From Natrialbaceae archaeon B1-Br10_E2g27 (GTDB lineage: Archaea > Halobacteriota > Halobacteria > Halobacteriales > Natrialbaceae): a stretch of DNA of 11,886 bases. Shown one piece after another: positions 6,582-11,886 of the stretch (position 1 is the stretch's first letter; each line of letters starts with the position of its first letter). The translations under genes were made by a program, and so were the position numbers. The DNA lies in the NCBI GenBank assembly GCA_001563885.1, contig LKMM01000044.1, forward strand, positions 1-11,886. Direction: 5' to 3'. The notes under the pieces are model-generated. The model had not been told where the DNA came from. It saw only the letters and a program-made list of their open reading frames with translations, and searched no databases.

Positions 6582-7427
6582 ATGAGCTTCGAAGACGTCG
6601 ACACCGCCGGTTTAGAATCACCACGAACCACCGATGGAATGCCGATGCTCGGACTCGGGACCTGGGAGAACACCGATCCAGAGCAGTGTTCCGAAAGTGT
6701 CCGGACGGCCCTCGAGATGGGGTATCGACATATCGATACCGCCCAAGCCTACGATAACGAAGCCGCCGTAGGCGATGGGATCGAGCGGGCCGATGTCGAC
6801 AGAGACGACGTCTTTCTTGCGACCAAAATCTGGATTTCGAATCTCGCATACGACGATGTCATTCATACGGCACACGAGAGCATAGAACGACTCGGCGTCG
6901 AGTACGTCGACTTGCTGTATGTCCACTGGCCAGCGCGAACCTACGACCCAGAAGAGACGCTCTCTGCGTTTTCCGAACTGTACGACAGTGGGTTGATCAA
7001 CGCCATCGGTGTTAGTAACTTCCTGCCTGAACAGCTCGAGACGGCTCTCGAGGCCTGTGAGGCACCAATCGTGGCCAATCAGGTCGAACTCCATCCATTA
7101 CTCCCCCAGCCGGAACTACGCGAGGCATGTAAGCGACATGGCGTCGAGGTGGTTGCCTACTCGCCGCTGGCTCGTGGCGGGGTCTTCGACCAGCCCGAAA
7201 TCAACTCCGTCGCCGACAAACACGGGATCAGCGAACCACAGGTTAGTCTAGCCTGGCTACGCGAAAAAGGAGTTACGGCGATTCCGAAAGCCACCGGCGA
7301 AGACCACATCCGGGACAACTGGGCCTCCCTCGAACTCGAGTTACCACCGGAAGATATCGAGACCATCGACGGGATCGACGCTCGAGAGCGCGTCGTCGAC
7401 CCCGATTTTGGGCCGTGGAATCAGTGA
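6582..7427 (+). CDS. Aldo/keto reductase, NADPH-dependent type
   Basis: This gene codes for 281 residues, the usual length for the small-sugar/2,5-diketogluconate reductase-like branch of the superfamily, a cytosolic (beta/alpha)8 barrel reducing aldehydes or ketones with NAD(P)H. The catalytic tetrad is complete: Asp52 and Tyr57 in DTAQAYDNE, Lys82 in LATKIW, His115 in LLYVHWPA. The second signature AIGVSNFLPEQLE (141-153) and the cofactor-phosphate signature IPKATGEDHIRDN (234-246) are present. The natural C-terminus (VVDPDFGPWNQ) is intact. I chose the ATG at 6582, giving MSFEDVDTAG, over the upstream in-frame ATG at 6480. The stop codon overlaps the end of a broken PAC2-type gene on the other strand. 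The substrate is unknown; the nearby sugar genes do not prove a sugar substrate. Confidence 0.92.
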   Translation: MSFEDVDTAGLESPRTTDGMPMLGLGTWENTDPEQCSESVRTALEMGYRHIDTAQAYDNEAAVGDGIERADVDRDDVFLATKIWISNLAYDDVIHTAHESIERLGVEYVDLLYVHWPARTYDPEETLSAFSELYDSGLINAIGVSNFLPEQLETALEACEAPIVANQVELHPLLPQPELREACKRHGVEVVAYSPLARGGVFDQPEINSVADKHGISEPQVSLAWLREKGVTAIPKATGEDHIRDNWASLELELPPEDIETIDGIDARERVVDPDFGPWNQ

Positions 7428-7528
7428 TCGGTAGCAATTTTGCCGACCAGTCCCACACCGGGAAAGCCTTCGATGAGCGTCGGCGAGTCGAGGTCGATCT
7501 CGAGCCCTCGTGTTCGTATGCGTGTCAT
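7421..7528 (-). pseudogene. 5' stump of a PAC2-family (proteasome assembly chaperone-like) gene
   Basis: From the ATG at 7526-7528 the minus strand codes for 35 residues ending LIEGFPGVGLVGKIATDH and then a stop. That motif is the N-terminal signature of archaeal PAC2 proteins (also described as an ATP-grasp superfamily relative), which normally run on for about 200 more residues, continuing with a hydrophobic residue after ATDH. Here the frame meets TGA at 7421-7423, inside the last codons of the aldo/keto reductase. No further PAC2 sequence was found to the left. The start has the normal sequence and position, so the break lies at about 7421-7430. I read this as a deletion or insertion junction that left a non-functional fragment. 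Confidence 0.75.
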
Positions 7529-7617
7529 AGACTGCCATTGGTCCGACGGGGGAATAGACTGCCGGACGTACGTCGTGAATCGCCGCAACGGGGTGGCGAT
7601 CAGACAGTTCCGTCCGA

Positions 7618-7630
7618 TAGTATAAAAACG
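7618..7630. promoter_or_regulatory. TATA-like box between the PAC2 stump and the RNA methyltransferase gene
   Basis: TAGTATAAAAACG contains a box readable on either strand (TATAAAAA on plus, TTTTTATA on minus). It lies about 100 bp before the methyltransferase ATG at 7725 and 95 bp before the stump ATG at 7528, so either transcript would carry a leader of some 70 nt. No better box was seen 27 bp before 7725. Confidence 0.4.
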
Positions 7631-7724
7631 GTGGCGGCGAAGTCGCGTTCGGTCGGCCACAGACAACCGTGACAGCACCGGCGCTTCGAAACCCACAAAC
7701 GCAAGCGGGACGAATCCGGCCCCA

Positions 7725-8633
7725 ATGGAGCCACTCGAGCGGTATCGACCGATTATCGACGAGTTCGACGCCTTTCTAGAGGCCTGTAGGCGACCGCTCG
7801 GGACCGCCGTCCGGATCAATACGATCAAAACGTCCGTCGAGCGAGCGCTTTCTGCTCTCGACCAAGAGGGCGTCGCCTACGAGCAAGCCGACTGGAACCC
7901 ACGCGTCGTGCGCCTCGAGACCGACTCACCGGGGTCAACGTGGACGTCGTTTCATGGGCTGACCCATGGCCAGGAGGAAGTCTCTGCGGTGCCGCCGGTC
8001 GTCCTCAATCCCCAGCCCGGCGAGCGTGTCTGGGACTGCTGTGGGGCCCCCGGCGGGAAGGCGACCCAGCTGTCGGCGCTGATGGACGATACGGGCACCG
8101 TCGTCGCAAACGACAGCAATCTCGGGCGGATCTCGGCACTGCGATTTAACGCCGAACGACTCGGTGCGACCAGCCTCGCGGTGACGAATCAGGACGCCCG
8201 AAACTACTCGATGAAGCCGTTTTCTTTCGACGCCTTCGACCGCACCCTCGTCGATGCCCCCTGTTCGTGTGAGGGAACGATTCGAAAAAATCCCGACACA
8301 CTCGAGGAGTGGTCTGAAGATCACATCGCCTCGGTCTCGGGCATCCAGAAAGGGATCTTGCGTCGAGCGATCCAGGCCACCCGCGAGGGTGGCACCGTCG
8401 TCTACTCGACGTGTACGTTCGCCCCCGAAGAGAACGAAGCCGTCGTCCAACACGCCCTCGAGGCCGAGGAGTGTCGACTCCGTGAGATCGATATCGGCCT
8501 CGAGTGTTCGCCCGGACTCACCGAGTTCGAGGGCCAACGCTTCGATGAGGAGCTGACGAACGCGATCCGAATCTATCCCCACCAGAACGATACGGGCGGT
8601 TTTTTCGTCGCGAAACTCGAGGTGACTGCATGA
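7725..8633 (+). CDS. RNA (cytosine-5) methyltransferase, NOL1/NOP2/Sun family
   Basis: This gene codes for 302 residues. It transfers a methyl group from S-adenosylmethionine to C5 of a cytosine in tRNA or rRNA. The Rossmann motif I is VWDCCGAPGGKATQ (102-115), motif II includes VVANDSN (126-132), motif IV is LVDAPCSCEGTI with Cys180, and motif VI is VVYSTCTFAPEENE with Cys230. In this family the motif VI Cys is the nucleophile and the motif IV Cys helps release the product, so both active-site cysteines are present. The sequence ends soon after the methyltransferase core without a PUA-like domain. That function seems to be supplied by the next gene, 22 bp downstream on the same strand. The start at MEPLERYRPII fits the family; no upstream ATG was found. 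Archaeal members modify tRNA (Trm4-like) or rRNA; the target here cannot be told. Confidence 0.93.
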   Translation: MEPLERYRPIIDEFDAFLEACRRPLGTAVRINTIKTSVERALSALDQEGVAYEQADWNPRVVRLETDSPGSTWTSFHGLTHGQEEVSAVPPVVLNPQPGERVWDCCGAPGGKATQLSALMDDTGTVVANDSNLGRISALRFNAERLGATSLAVTNQDARNYSMKPFSFDAFDRTLVDAPCSCEGTIRKNPDTLEEWSEDHIASVSGIQKGILRRAIQATREGGTVVYSTCTFAPEENEAVVQHALEAEECRLREIDIGLECSPGLTEFEGQRFDEELTNAIRIYPHQNDTGGFFVAKLEVTA

Positions 8634-8649
8634 TGACACTCGAGGTGAC
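8615..8649. repeat. Short direct repeat ACTCGAGGTGAC (8615-8626 and 8638-8649)
   Basis: Two perfect 12-bp copies start 23 bp apart across the end of the methyltransferase gene and the gap before the next start. The second copy supplies the GAGGTGA ribosome-binding site of the gene at 8656. It probably arose by a local duplication. Confidence 0.6.
8642..8648 (+). promoter_or_regulatory. Ribosome-binding site for the gene at 8656
   Basis: GAGGTGA is complementary to the archaeal 16S rRNA 3' end and lies seven bases before the ATG at 8656. This supports that start and translation from within a shared mRNA with the methyltransferase. Confidence 0.65.
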
Positions 8650-8655
8650 GGTCCA

Positions 8656-9159
8656 ATGAGCAACGATGGCCAGCAATTCGACCGACTACCTCAAACGCCT
8701 GCAGAGCGCACTATCGAGGGTCGTGCGAGCCGCGAGGAGGTCCTTACATATTTCGAGGATCGGTTTGGAATCCCACCGGAGATCTTCGAAGACTACACCT
8801 TCTGGGAGAAAGGCGCGGGAAAGATCTGGATCTACGCGGGCGAGGCCCCGACGCCGCTTGCGATCGAAGCCCTGGGGATGACTTGCCTGCGAACCAGACA
8901 GGAACACTGGAAGCCAACGACCGACTTCGCCCAGCGGTTTGGGACCGAGGCGAGTCGATGCGTGATCGACCTCGAGCATGAGGGCGCTCGACGGTTTGCT
9001 GCCGGCGAGGATCAGGACCTCGAGTGGGACGGCGACTGGGGGTATCTGATCGCAGCCCACGAGCTGGCGGGCGAACGTTATCCGCTCGGGATCGGACTCT
9101 ACGTCCACGGCGAACTGCGTTCGATGGTGCCGAAGGGCCGACAGCGAAAGCTACAGTAA
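8656..9159 (+). CDS. PUA-like RNA-binding partner of the methyltransferase (DUF7122-like)
   Basis: This gene codes for 167 residues. The N-terminal part (about 25-60) has EVLTYFEDRFGIPPEIFEDY followed by FWEKGAGKIWIY. The middle GMTCLRTRQEHWKPTTDFAQRFG (74-96), the stretch GYLIAAHELAGERYPLGIGLYVHGELRS (129-156) and the ending MVPKGRQRKL resemble the PUA-like RNA-binding tail fused to RsmF/NSUN-type methyltransferases in bacteria and eukaryotes (ending in PKGLRR). It is cotranscribed with such a methyltransferase lacking that tail, so it likely helps the enzyme bind its RNA. From memory it corresponds to the haloarchaeal family DUF7122. No catalytic residues are evident. The role is inferred from similarity and neighbourhood; the gene itself is secure. 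Confidence 0.85.
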   Translation: MSNDGQQFDRLPQTPAERTIEGRASREEVLTYFEDRFGIPPEIFEDYTFWEKGAGKIWIYAGEAPTPLAIEALGMTCLRTRQEHWKPTTDFAQRFGTEASRCVIDLEHEGARRFAAGEDQDLEWDGDWGYLIAAHELAGERYPLGIGLYVHGELRSMVPKGRQRKLQ

Positions 9160-9235
9160 CAACTGTACACACCCAATCGCCGATCCGTCCCCCGATTGAC
9201 TTTGAGTGGCGACTGTCTCCTCGTCACTGACCGTT

Positions 9236-9664
9236 TCAGGGAGACTGTGGCAGCGTCACGACCGGAACCGACGCCTCTTTGACCATCCGACGGGCGACAC
9301 TTCCGGTCAGCAACTCGGCGAGTCGGTTGCTCTTTCGCGGCATGAACACCACTGCGTCGATTTCGTCGGACTCCGCTTGCTCGAAGATCGTTTCGACGAT
9401 GTCGGTTCCGAAGAACGTCTCGGTCTCGAGTGTCGTCTCGACCTCGCTGAGGGGCGCTCGGGCGCGCTCGAACATCTCCTCGGCGTACTCCTTTCGCCGG
9501 CCGATCGGCGCTTTATCTATCGAGCCGCCACCTTTCTCGATGACGTTGACGATCACGACCGTGCTTTCGGAGCCCAGATACGGTGCAAGCGCCTTCGCCG
9601 TCCGTTCGGCATCGTCCGGATCCGCGACCGGAAGCATGACCCGTCCATCGAGTGCAAGCGTCAT
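9236..9664 (-). CDS. Universal stress protein (UspA-domain), second of a tandem pair
   Basis: From the ATG at 9662-9664 the product is 142 residues, one UspA domain. It starts with the first strand RVMLPVADPDDAERTAKAL and has the core TVVIVNVIEKG, GTDIVETIFEQAESDEIDAVVFMPR and the final GSVARRMVKEASVPVVTLP. In ATP-binding Usps the fourth strand is followed by G-x2-G-x9-GS/T. Here the first part is replaced by MPRKSNRLAELLT and only the final GS (121-122) remains, so nucleotide binding may be lost or altered. It is about half identical by eye to the gene at 9773. The upstream open frame is rejected: a short overlapping leader ORF ends in ATGA at this start, and GGTGA lies just before it. The likely role is general stress response; the partner is unknown. 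Confidence 0.9.
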   Translation of the reverse strand: MTLALDGRVMLPVADPDDAERTAKALAPYLGSESTVVIVNVIEKGGGSIDKAPIGRRKEYAEEMFERARAPLSEVETTLETETFFGTDIVETIFEQAESDEIDAVVFMPRKSNRLAELLTGSVARRMVKEASVPVVTLPQSP

Positions 9665-9729
9665 CGTTTCACCGCCAGTTGCTTGCTCGTCCGTCCTTGT
9701 CCGCTTGCGTTGCCGTCGACCTGATTCAT
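9661..9729 (-). CDS. Leader peptide ORF overlapping the second usp gene
   Basis: This 22-codon ORF starts ATG-AAT-CAG (M-N-Q) and ends AAA-CGA-TGA, whose TGA shares three bases with the ATG of the usp gene (ATGA). Its start lies 27 bp below the centre of a TTTTTTA box, the spacing of a leaderless haloarchaeal transcript, so translation would begin on this ORF. The first usp gene has the same arrangement with a different peptide sequence but the same M-N-Q start and Arg-stop overlap. It probably couples or controls usp translation; whether the peptide itself has a role is unknown. Confidence 0.5.
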   Translation of the reverse strand: MNQVDGNASGQGRTSKQLAVKR

Positions 9730-9752
9730 ACCCGAGGGTTCGTGACTCGAGG

Positions 9753-9759
9753 TAAAAAA
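9753..9759 (-). promoter_or_regulatory. TATA box of the second usp transcript, also a T-tract behind the first
   Basis: The minus strand reads TTTTTTA, centred 27 bp before the leader ATG at 9729. It begins 14 bp after the stop of the upstream usp gene (9773), so the same T-run could end that gene's transcript. Confidence 0.55.
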
Positions 9760-9772
9760 GCACCCGCCACCG

Positions 9773-10198
9773 TTACTCTTGGTTCGGAAGCGCAAGAACC
9801 GCCACCGGGGCCTCTTTGACCATCCGTCGGGCCATATCACCGGCGAGGAGATCGACCAGTCTGCTCTCCTCACGCGGCAGAAAGACGACCGCGTCGACGG
9901 CCTGTGATTTGGCTTCCTCGAAGATCGTCTCGACGATGTCAACCCCAAACAGCACCTCCGTCTCTAAGCTCCCCGGTGTGTCAGCGAGTATGCTCCGAGC
10001 CCGATCGAACATCTCTTCGGCCTGTTCTGTGTGTCGTTCTCTCGTTTCGGCATCGGGTGAACTGCCCTTTTCAACTACGTTAACCATGACTGCCGTGCTC
10101 TCGGGTCCGAGATAGGATCCGATCGCGGCCGCCGTCCGTTCGGCATCCTCCTGGTCGGCAACCGGGACCAGCACCCGTTCCTCGAGGGTGAGCGTCAT
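9773..10198 (-). CDS. Universal stress protein (UspA-domain), first of a tandem pair
   Basis: This gene codes for 141 residues, a single UspA domain clearly homologous along its whole length to the next gene. Shared blocks are PVADxxDAERTA, VNVxEKG, EEMFxRAR, FGxDIVETIFE, DAVVFxPR and MARRMVKEA or VARRMVKEA. The C-terminal nucleotide loop is even more changed than in its neighbour: LPREESRLVDLLAGDMARR (107-125) lacks the G-x2-G part, and the usual GS/GT is Gly-Asp (120-121). It probably belongs to the non-ATP-binding class. The start at 10198 is supported by GGAGGG six bases upstream, inside a leader ORF whose stop overlaps the start codon. The gene is separated from the second usp gene by 108 bp carrying a separate promoter, so each copy may be expressed on its own. 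Confidence 0.9.
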   Translation of the reverse strand: MTLTLEERVLVPVADQEDAERTAAAIGSYLGPESTAVMVNVVEKGSSPDAETRERHTEQAEEMFDRARSILADTPGSLETEVLFGVDIVETIFEEAKSQAVDAVVFLPREESRLVDLLAGDMARRMVKEAPVAVLALPNQE

Positions 10199-10254
10199 CG
10201 GTGGCCCTCCGTCGTCGATACTCGGGTACGGACACGATGGGTGAACTGATTCAT
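10195..10254 (-). CDS. Leader peptide ORF overlapping the first usp gene
   Basis: This is a 19-codon ORF starting ATG-AAT-CAG and ending CAC-CGA-TGA, with TGA overlapping the usp ATG as ATGA. Its start is 28 bp below the centre of a TATTTTTA box, so a leaderless transcript would open with it. The GGAGGG inside its last codons is a good ribosome-binding site for the usp gene. Apart from the start and the end, its amino-acid sequence differs from the leader of the second usp gene, so position rather than peptide sequence seems to be kept. Confidence 0.5.
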   Translation of the reverse strand: MNQFTHRVRTRVSTTEGHR

Positions 10255-10278
10255 ACAGTACCGATTCGTAGAAGGGGG

Positions 10279-10286
10279 TAAAAATA
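10279..10286 (-). promoter_or_regulatory. TATA box of the first usp transcript, also a T-tract behind the dehydrogenase
   Basis: The minus strand reads TATTTTTA, 28 bp before the leader ATG at 10254 and 18 bp after the stop of the dehydrogenase gene (10304). ACGAA and GTATGAATCAG follow at nearly the same distances as behind the box at 9753. Confidence 0.55.
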
Positions 10287-10303
10287 CGTATGGCTGGAGA
10301 CGG

Positions 10304-11314
10304 CTACGAGATGACCTCGTTCTCGAGGGTGGCGTTGGGGCCCTCGGCGTCGAATCGGCGGGCGTTTTCGGCGACGATGTCAGCGAGTCGATCGTAGTAT
10401 TTCGGGGTGTGGCCGGCGTTGTGTGGCGTAATCTGGACGTTCCCGAAGTTCCACAATGGGTGTGATTCTGGCAACGGCTCGGGGTCGGTCACGTCGAGGG
10501 AGGCCCCCCGAATCCGTTCGCCCCGGATAGCGTCGACGAGGGCATCGGTGTCGATGACGGGACCACGGGCGATGTTGACGACGACTGCGTTCGGATCGAG
10601 CGTAAGTAACGCCTCACGGTCGATGAGTCCCCGAGTCGTCTCGGTGAGCGGACAGGCAAGCACGAGGTAGTCGGTTCGAGCCAGTGTGTGATGAAATGCC
10701 TCGTCGTCGAAGCCAACGACCTCGTCGGTTGGCCCACCGTTTTCCGGAGAGTACCGAACGCCAACCGTCTCGACGCCAAAAGGCTCGAGACGCTCGGCGA
10801 CTGCCTGGCCAATCGCACCCAGACCCACGATCGTCACCGTCGACCCCTGCAGTTCGTTGGCCTTGTAGTGGCGCCACTCCCGGCGGCGCTGTCTGCGGCG
10901 GGCAACGTGAAATCGCCGCGTAAAGTACAGAATCGATCCGAGAACGTGTTCGCCGATATTCGGCCCGTGGACGCCCGAAGCGTTCGTTACCGTCACACCA
11001 CGGGCCTCGAGTTCCTCCATCGGCAGGTGGTCGGTCCCGGCGTAGGCACACGCAAACACCTCGAGTCGGTTCGCAGACTCGAGGAGCGTATCCTCGAGTG
11101 TCATTCCAGTCACGAACCTCGCGTCGGCGATTAGTTCGCGTTCCTCAGTGGGCGTTCGAGCGATGGTGACTGTCGCGTCGGGATATCGCCTCTCGATCGC
11201 GCCAGCGTATTCGTCGACTGGAATGCCGTGTGTGCCACGTCGGAGTACGAGCACATCCGTTCTGCCGTCGGTACCACCGACTTGTCCGCTCACTTCGTCG
11301 CCCCTATCTGTCAT
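10304..11314 (-). CDS. D-2-hydroxyacid dehydrogenase, NAD(P)-dependent
   Basis: From the ATG at 11312-11314 the product is 336 residues. It interconverts 2-oxoacids and D-2-hydroxyacids in the cytosol. The Rossmann motif VGLGAIG is at 163-169. Catalytic residues of the family are present: Arg250 in NIARGPVID, Glu279 in DVTDPEPLP, and His298 in ITPHNAGHT. The substrate-side loop VFACAYAGTDHLP (86-98) and NASGVHGPNIGEHVLG (111-126) also fit. It recalls the Haloferax mediterranei enzyme that reduces 2-ketocarboxylic acids, and more distantly phosphoglycerate and glyoxylate dehydrogenases; the substrate is not settled. An in-frame ATG at 11338 would add eight residues, but a CGTTTTTG box centred 28 bp before 11314 favours the shorter, leaderless form. 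It is divergent from the flavoprotein gene at 11459. Confidence 0.92.
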   Translation of the reverse strand: MTDRGDEVSGQVGGTDGRTDVLVLRRGTHGIPVDEYAGAIERRYPDATVTIARTPTEERELIADARFVTGMTLEDTLLESANRLEVFACAYAGTDHLPMEELEARGVTVTNASGVHGPNIGEHVLGSILYFTRRFHVARRRQRRREWRHYKANELQGSTVTIVGLGAIGQAVAERLEPFGVETVGVRYSPENGGPTDEVVGFDDEAFHHTLARTDYLVLACPLTETTRGLIDREALLTLDPNAVVVNIARGPVIDTDALVDAIRGERIRGASLDVTDPEPLPESHPLWNFGNVQITPHNAGHTPKYYDRLADIVAENARRFDAEGPNATLENEVIS

Positions 11315-11336
11315 AATCGATAATCCACTGACGGCC

Positions 11337-11347
11337 ACAAAAACGTT
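11337..11347 (-). promoter_or_regulatory. TATA-like box of the dehydrogenase gene
   Basis: The minus strand reads ACGTTTTTGTG, centred about 28 bp upstream of the ATG at 11314, which decides for that start over the one at 11338. Confidence 0.45.
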
Positions 11348-11427
11348 GGTTTTCGGGACGACCCTGGGCGGTTTTGAACCATTGTTCGTTCCTGATATTC
11401 GCTTTTTCGAACTCGAAATGCAGGCAG

Positions 11428-11434
11428 TTTAATA
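11428..11434 (+). promoter_or_regulatory. TATA box of the geranylgeranyl reductase-like gene
   Basis: TTTAATA is centred 28 bp before the ATG at 11459, as expected for a leaderless haloarchaeal transcript. A small inverted repeat TTTCG-AACT-CGAAA (11405-11418) lies just upstream. Confidence 0.6.
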
Positions 11435-11458
11435 CGGGCCACCGAGAGCCAACGGAGT

Positions 11459-11886
11459 ATGGAACGCGTAGACGTCGCAATCGTCGGTGGCGGTCCCGCG
11501 GGTGCCTCGGCCGCCGAACAGGCTGCCGCCCACGGTGCCGAGACCGTCCTGTTCGAACAGGGTGTCCCCCGCGAAGACCGCGACGAACTCGGACCGGACT
11601 CGACCGATGCGGCCGGTATACTCGATTACTGGGTCGACATCATGGATTTCGACTATCGGGAGATTCCCGACGAGATTATCCACCGCGAACTCGAGGCAAC
11701 CGAGTTCGTCGGCCCGACCACCGAACTCGAGTTGACGACGACCGGTATCGATGCGAGCTACCCCAACTTTGGGTATACCTTCCACCGGGCTCGCATGGAC
11801 GACTGGCTCTATGACCGTGCGACCGACGCGGGTGCTGACCTCCGTGTTGGGACGAGCGTCACCGACCTCGAAACCGACCTCCGGGC
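11459..11886 (+). CDS. Geranylgeranyl reductase-family flavoprotein, N-terminal part (runs off right edge)
   Basis: From the ATG at 11459 the frame stays open for 142 codons to the window edge. It opens with the FAD-binding dinucleotide motif VDVAIVGGGPAGASAAEQAA, then VLFEQG, where the Glu binds the ribose of FAD. Later YPNFGYTFHRARMDDWLYDRA and GADLRVGTSV are typical of archaeal geranylgeranyl reductases, which saturate the isoprenoid chains of archaeol lipids or related prenyl groups. The usual length is about 400-460 residues, so roughly one third is seen. A broader alternative is a general FAD-dependent monooxygenase-like oxidoreductase. A TATA box 28 bp upstream supports the start. The family is well supported, the substrate is not. 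Confidence 0.85.
   Translation, partial: MERVDVAIVGGGPAGASAAEQAAAHGAETVLFEQGVPREDRDELGPDSTDAAGILDYWVDIMDFDYREIPDEIIHRELEATEFVGPTTELELTTTGIDASYPNFGYTFHRARMDDWLYDRATDAGADLRVGTSVTDLETDLR

Noticed and set aside
6403..6849. Extension of the 250-residue membrane protein to 399 codons
   Set aside because: It overlaps the start of the divergent aldo/keto reductase and reads as basic low-complexity sequence.
7935..8663. 242-codon minus-strand open frame inside the methyltransferase
   Set aside because: It is the shadow of a gene with all family motifs on the other strand.
11429..11785. 118-codon minus-strand open frame opposite the flavoprotein
   Set aside because: The plus strand carries an unmistakable FAD-binding N-terminus here.

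Overview
The window looks like chromosomal or megaplasmid DNA of a haloarchaeon, probably from the Natrialba/Natronorubrum/Natrinema side of the group. The evidence is GC-rich coding DNA, very acidic proteins, lipoproteins with twin-arginine signals, haloarchaeal transducer and PAC2-type sequences, and several genes with a T/A-rich box 27-28 bp upstream of a start codon without a leader, which is the usual haloarchaeal layout. No genome name can be given from the sequence alone.

Left part (1-5330): a sugar-related accessory region. The minus-strand start of a sugar-binding lipoprotein gene runs off the left edge. Next come an AT-rich spacer, a small acidic protein resembling proteins encoded beside haloarchaeal ParA genes, and a second AT-rich spacer with a perfect 18-bp palindrome. 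A full-length paralogue of the first lipoprotein follows on the plus strand, and 49 bp after it lies a halobacterial transducer (Htr, a methyl-accepting chemotaxis protein). No permease or ATPase gene lies between or directly after these two. The best reading is a binding-protein/transducer pair for sugar taxis, analogous to BasB/BasT and CosB/CosT of Halobacterium.

Middle part (5373-9159): two minus-strand membrane proteins of unknown role, then a plus-strand aldo/keto reductase with an intact catalytic tetrad. Its 3' end abuts a 35-codon 5' stump of a PAC2-family (proteasome assembly chaperone-like) gene, which marks a rearrangement junction. Beyond the stump, an m5C RNA methyltransferase of the NOL1/NOP2/Sun family and a stand-alone protein with a PUA-like C-terminus form an operon.

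Right part (9236-11886): two tandem UspA-domain genes on the minus strand, each preceded by a very short ORF that starts ATG-AAT-CAG, sits 27-28 bp below a TATA-like box, and ends in an ATGA overlap with the usp start codon. This repeated leader-peptide arrangement is the most unusual structure in the window. Upstream lies a D-2-hydroxyacid dehydrogenase gene, divergent from a geranylgeranyl-reductase-type flavoprotein gene that runs off the right edge.

No rRNA, tRNA, CRISPR array, transposase or inverted-repeat-bounded insertion sequence was seen.
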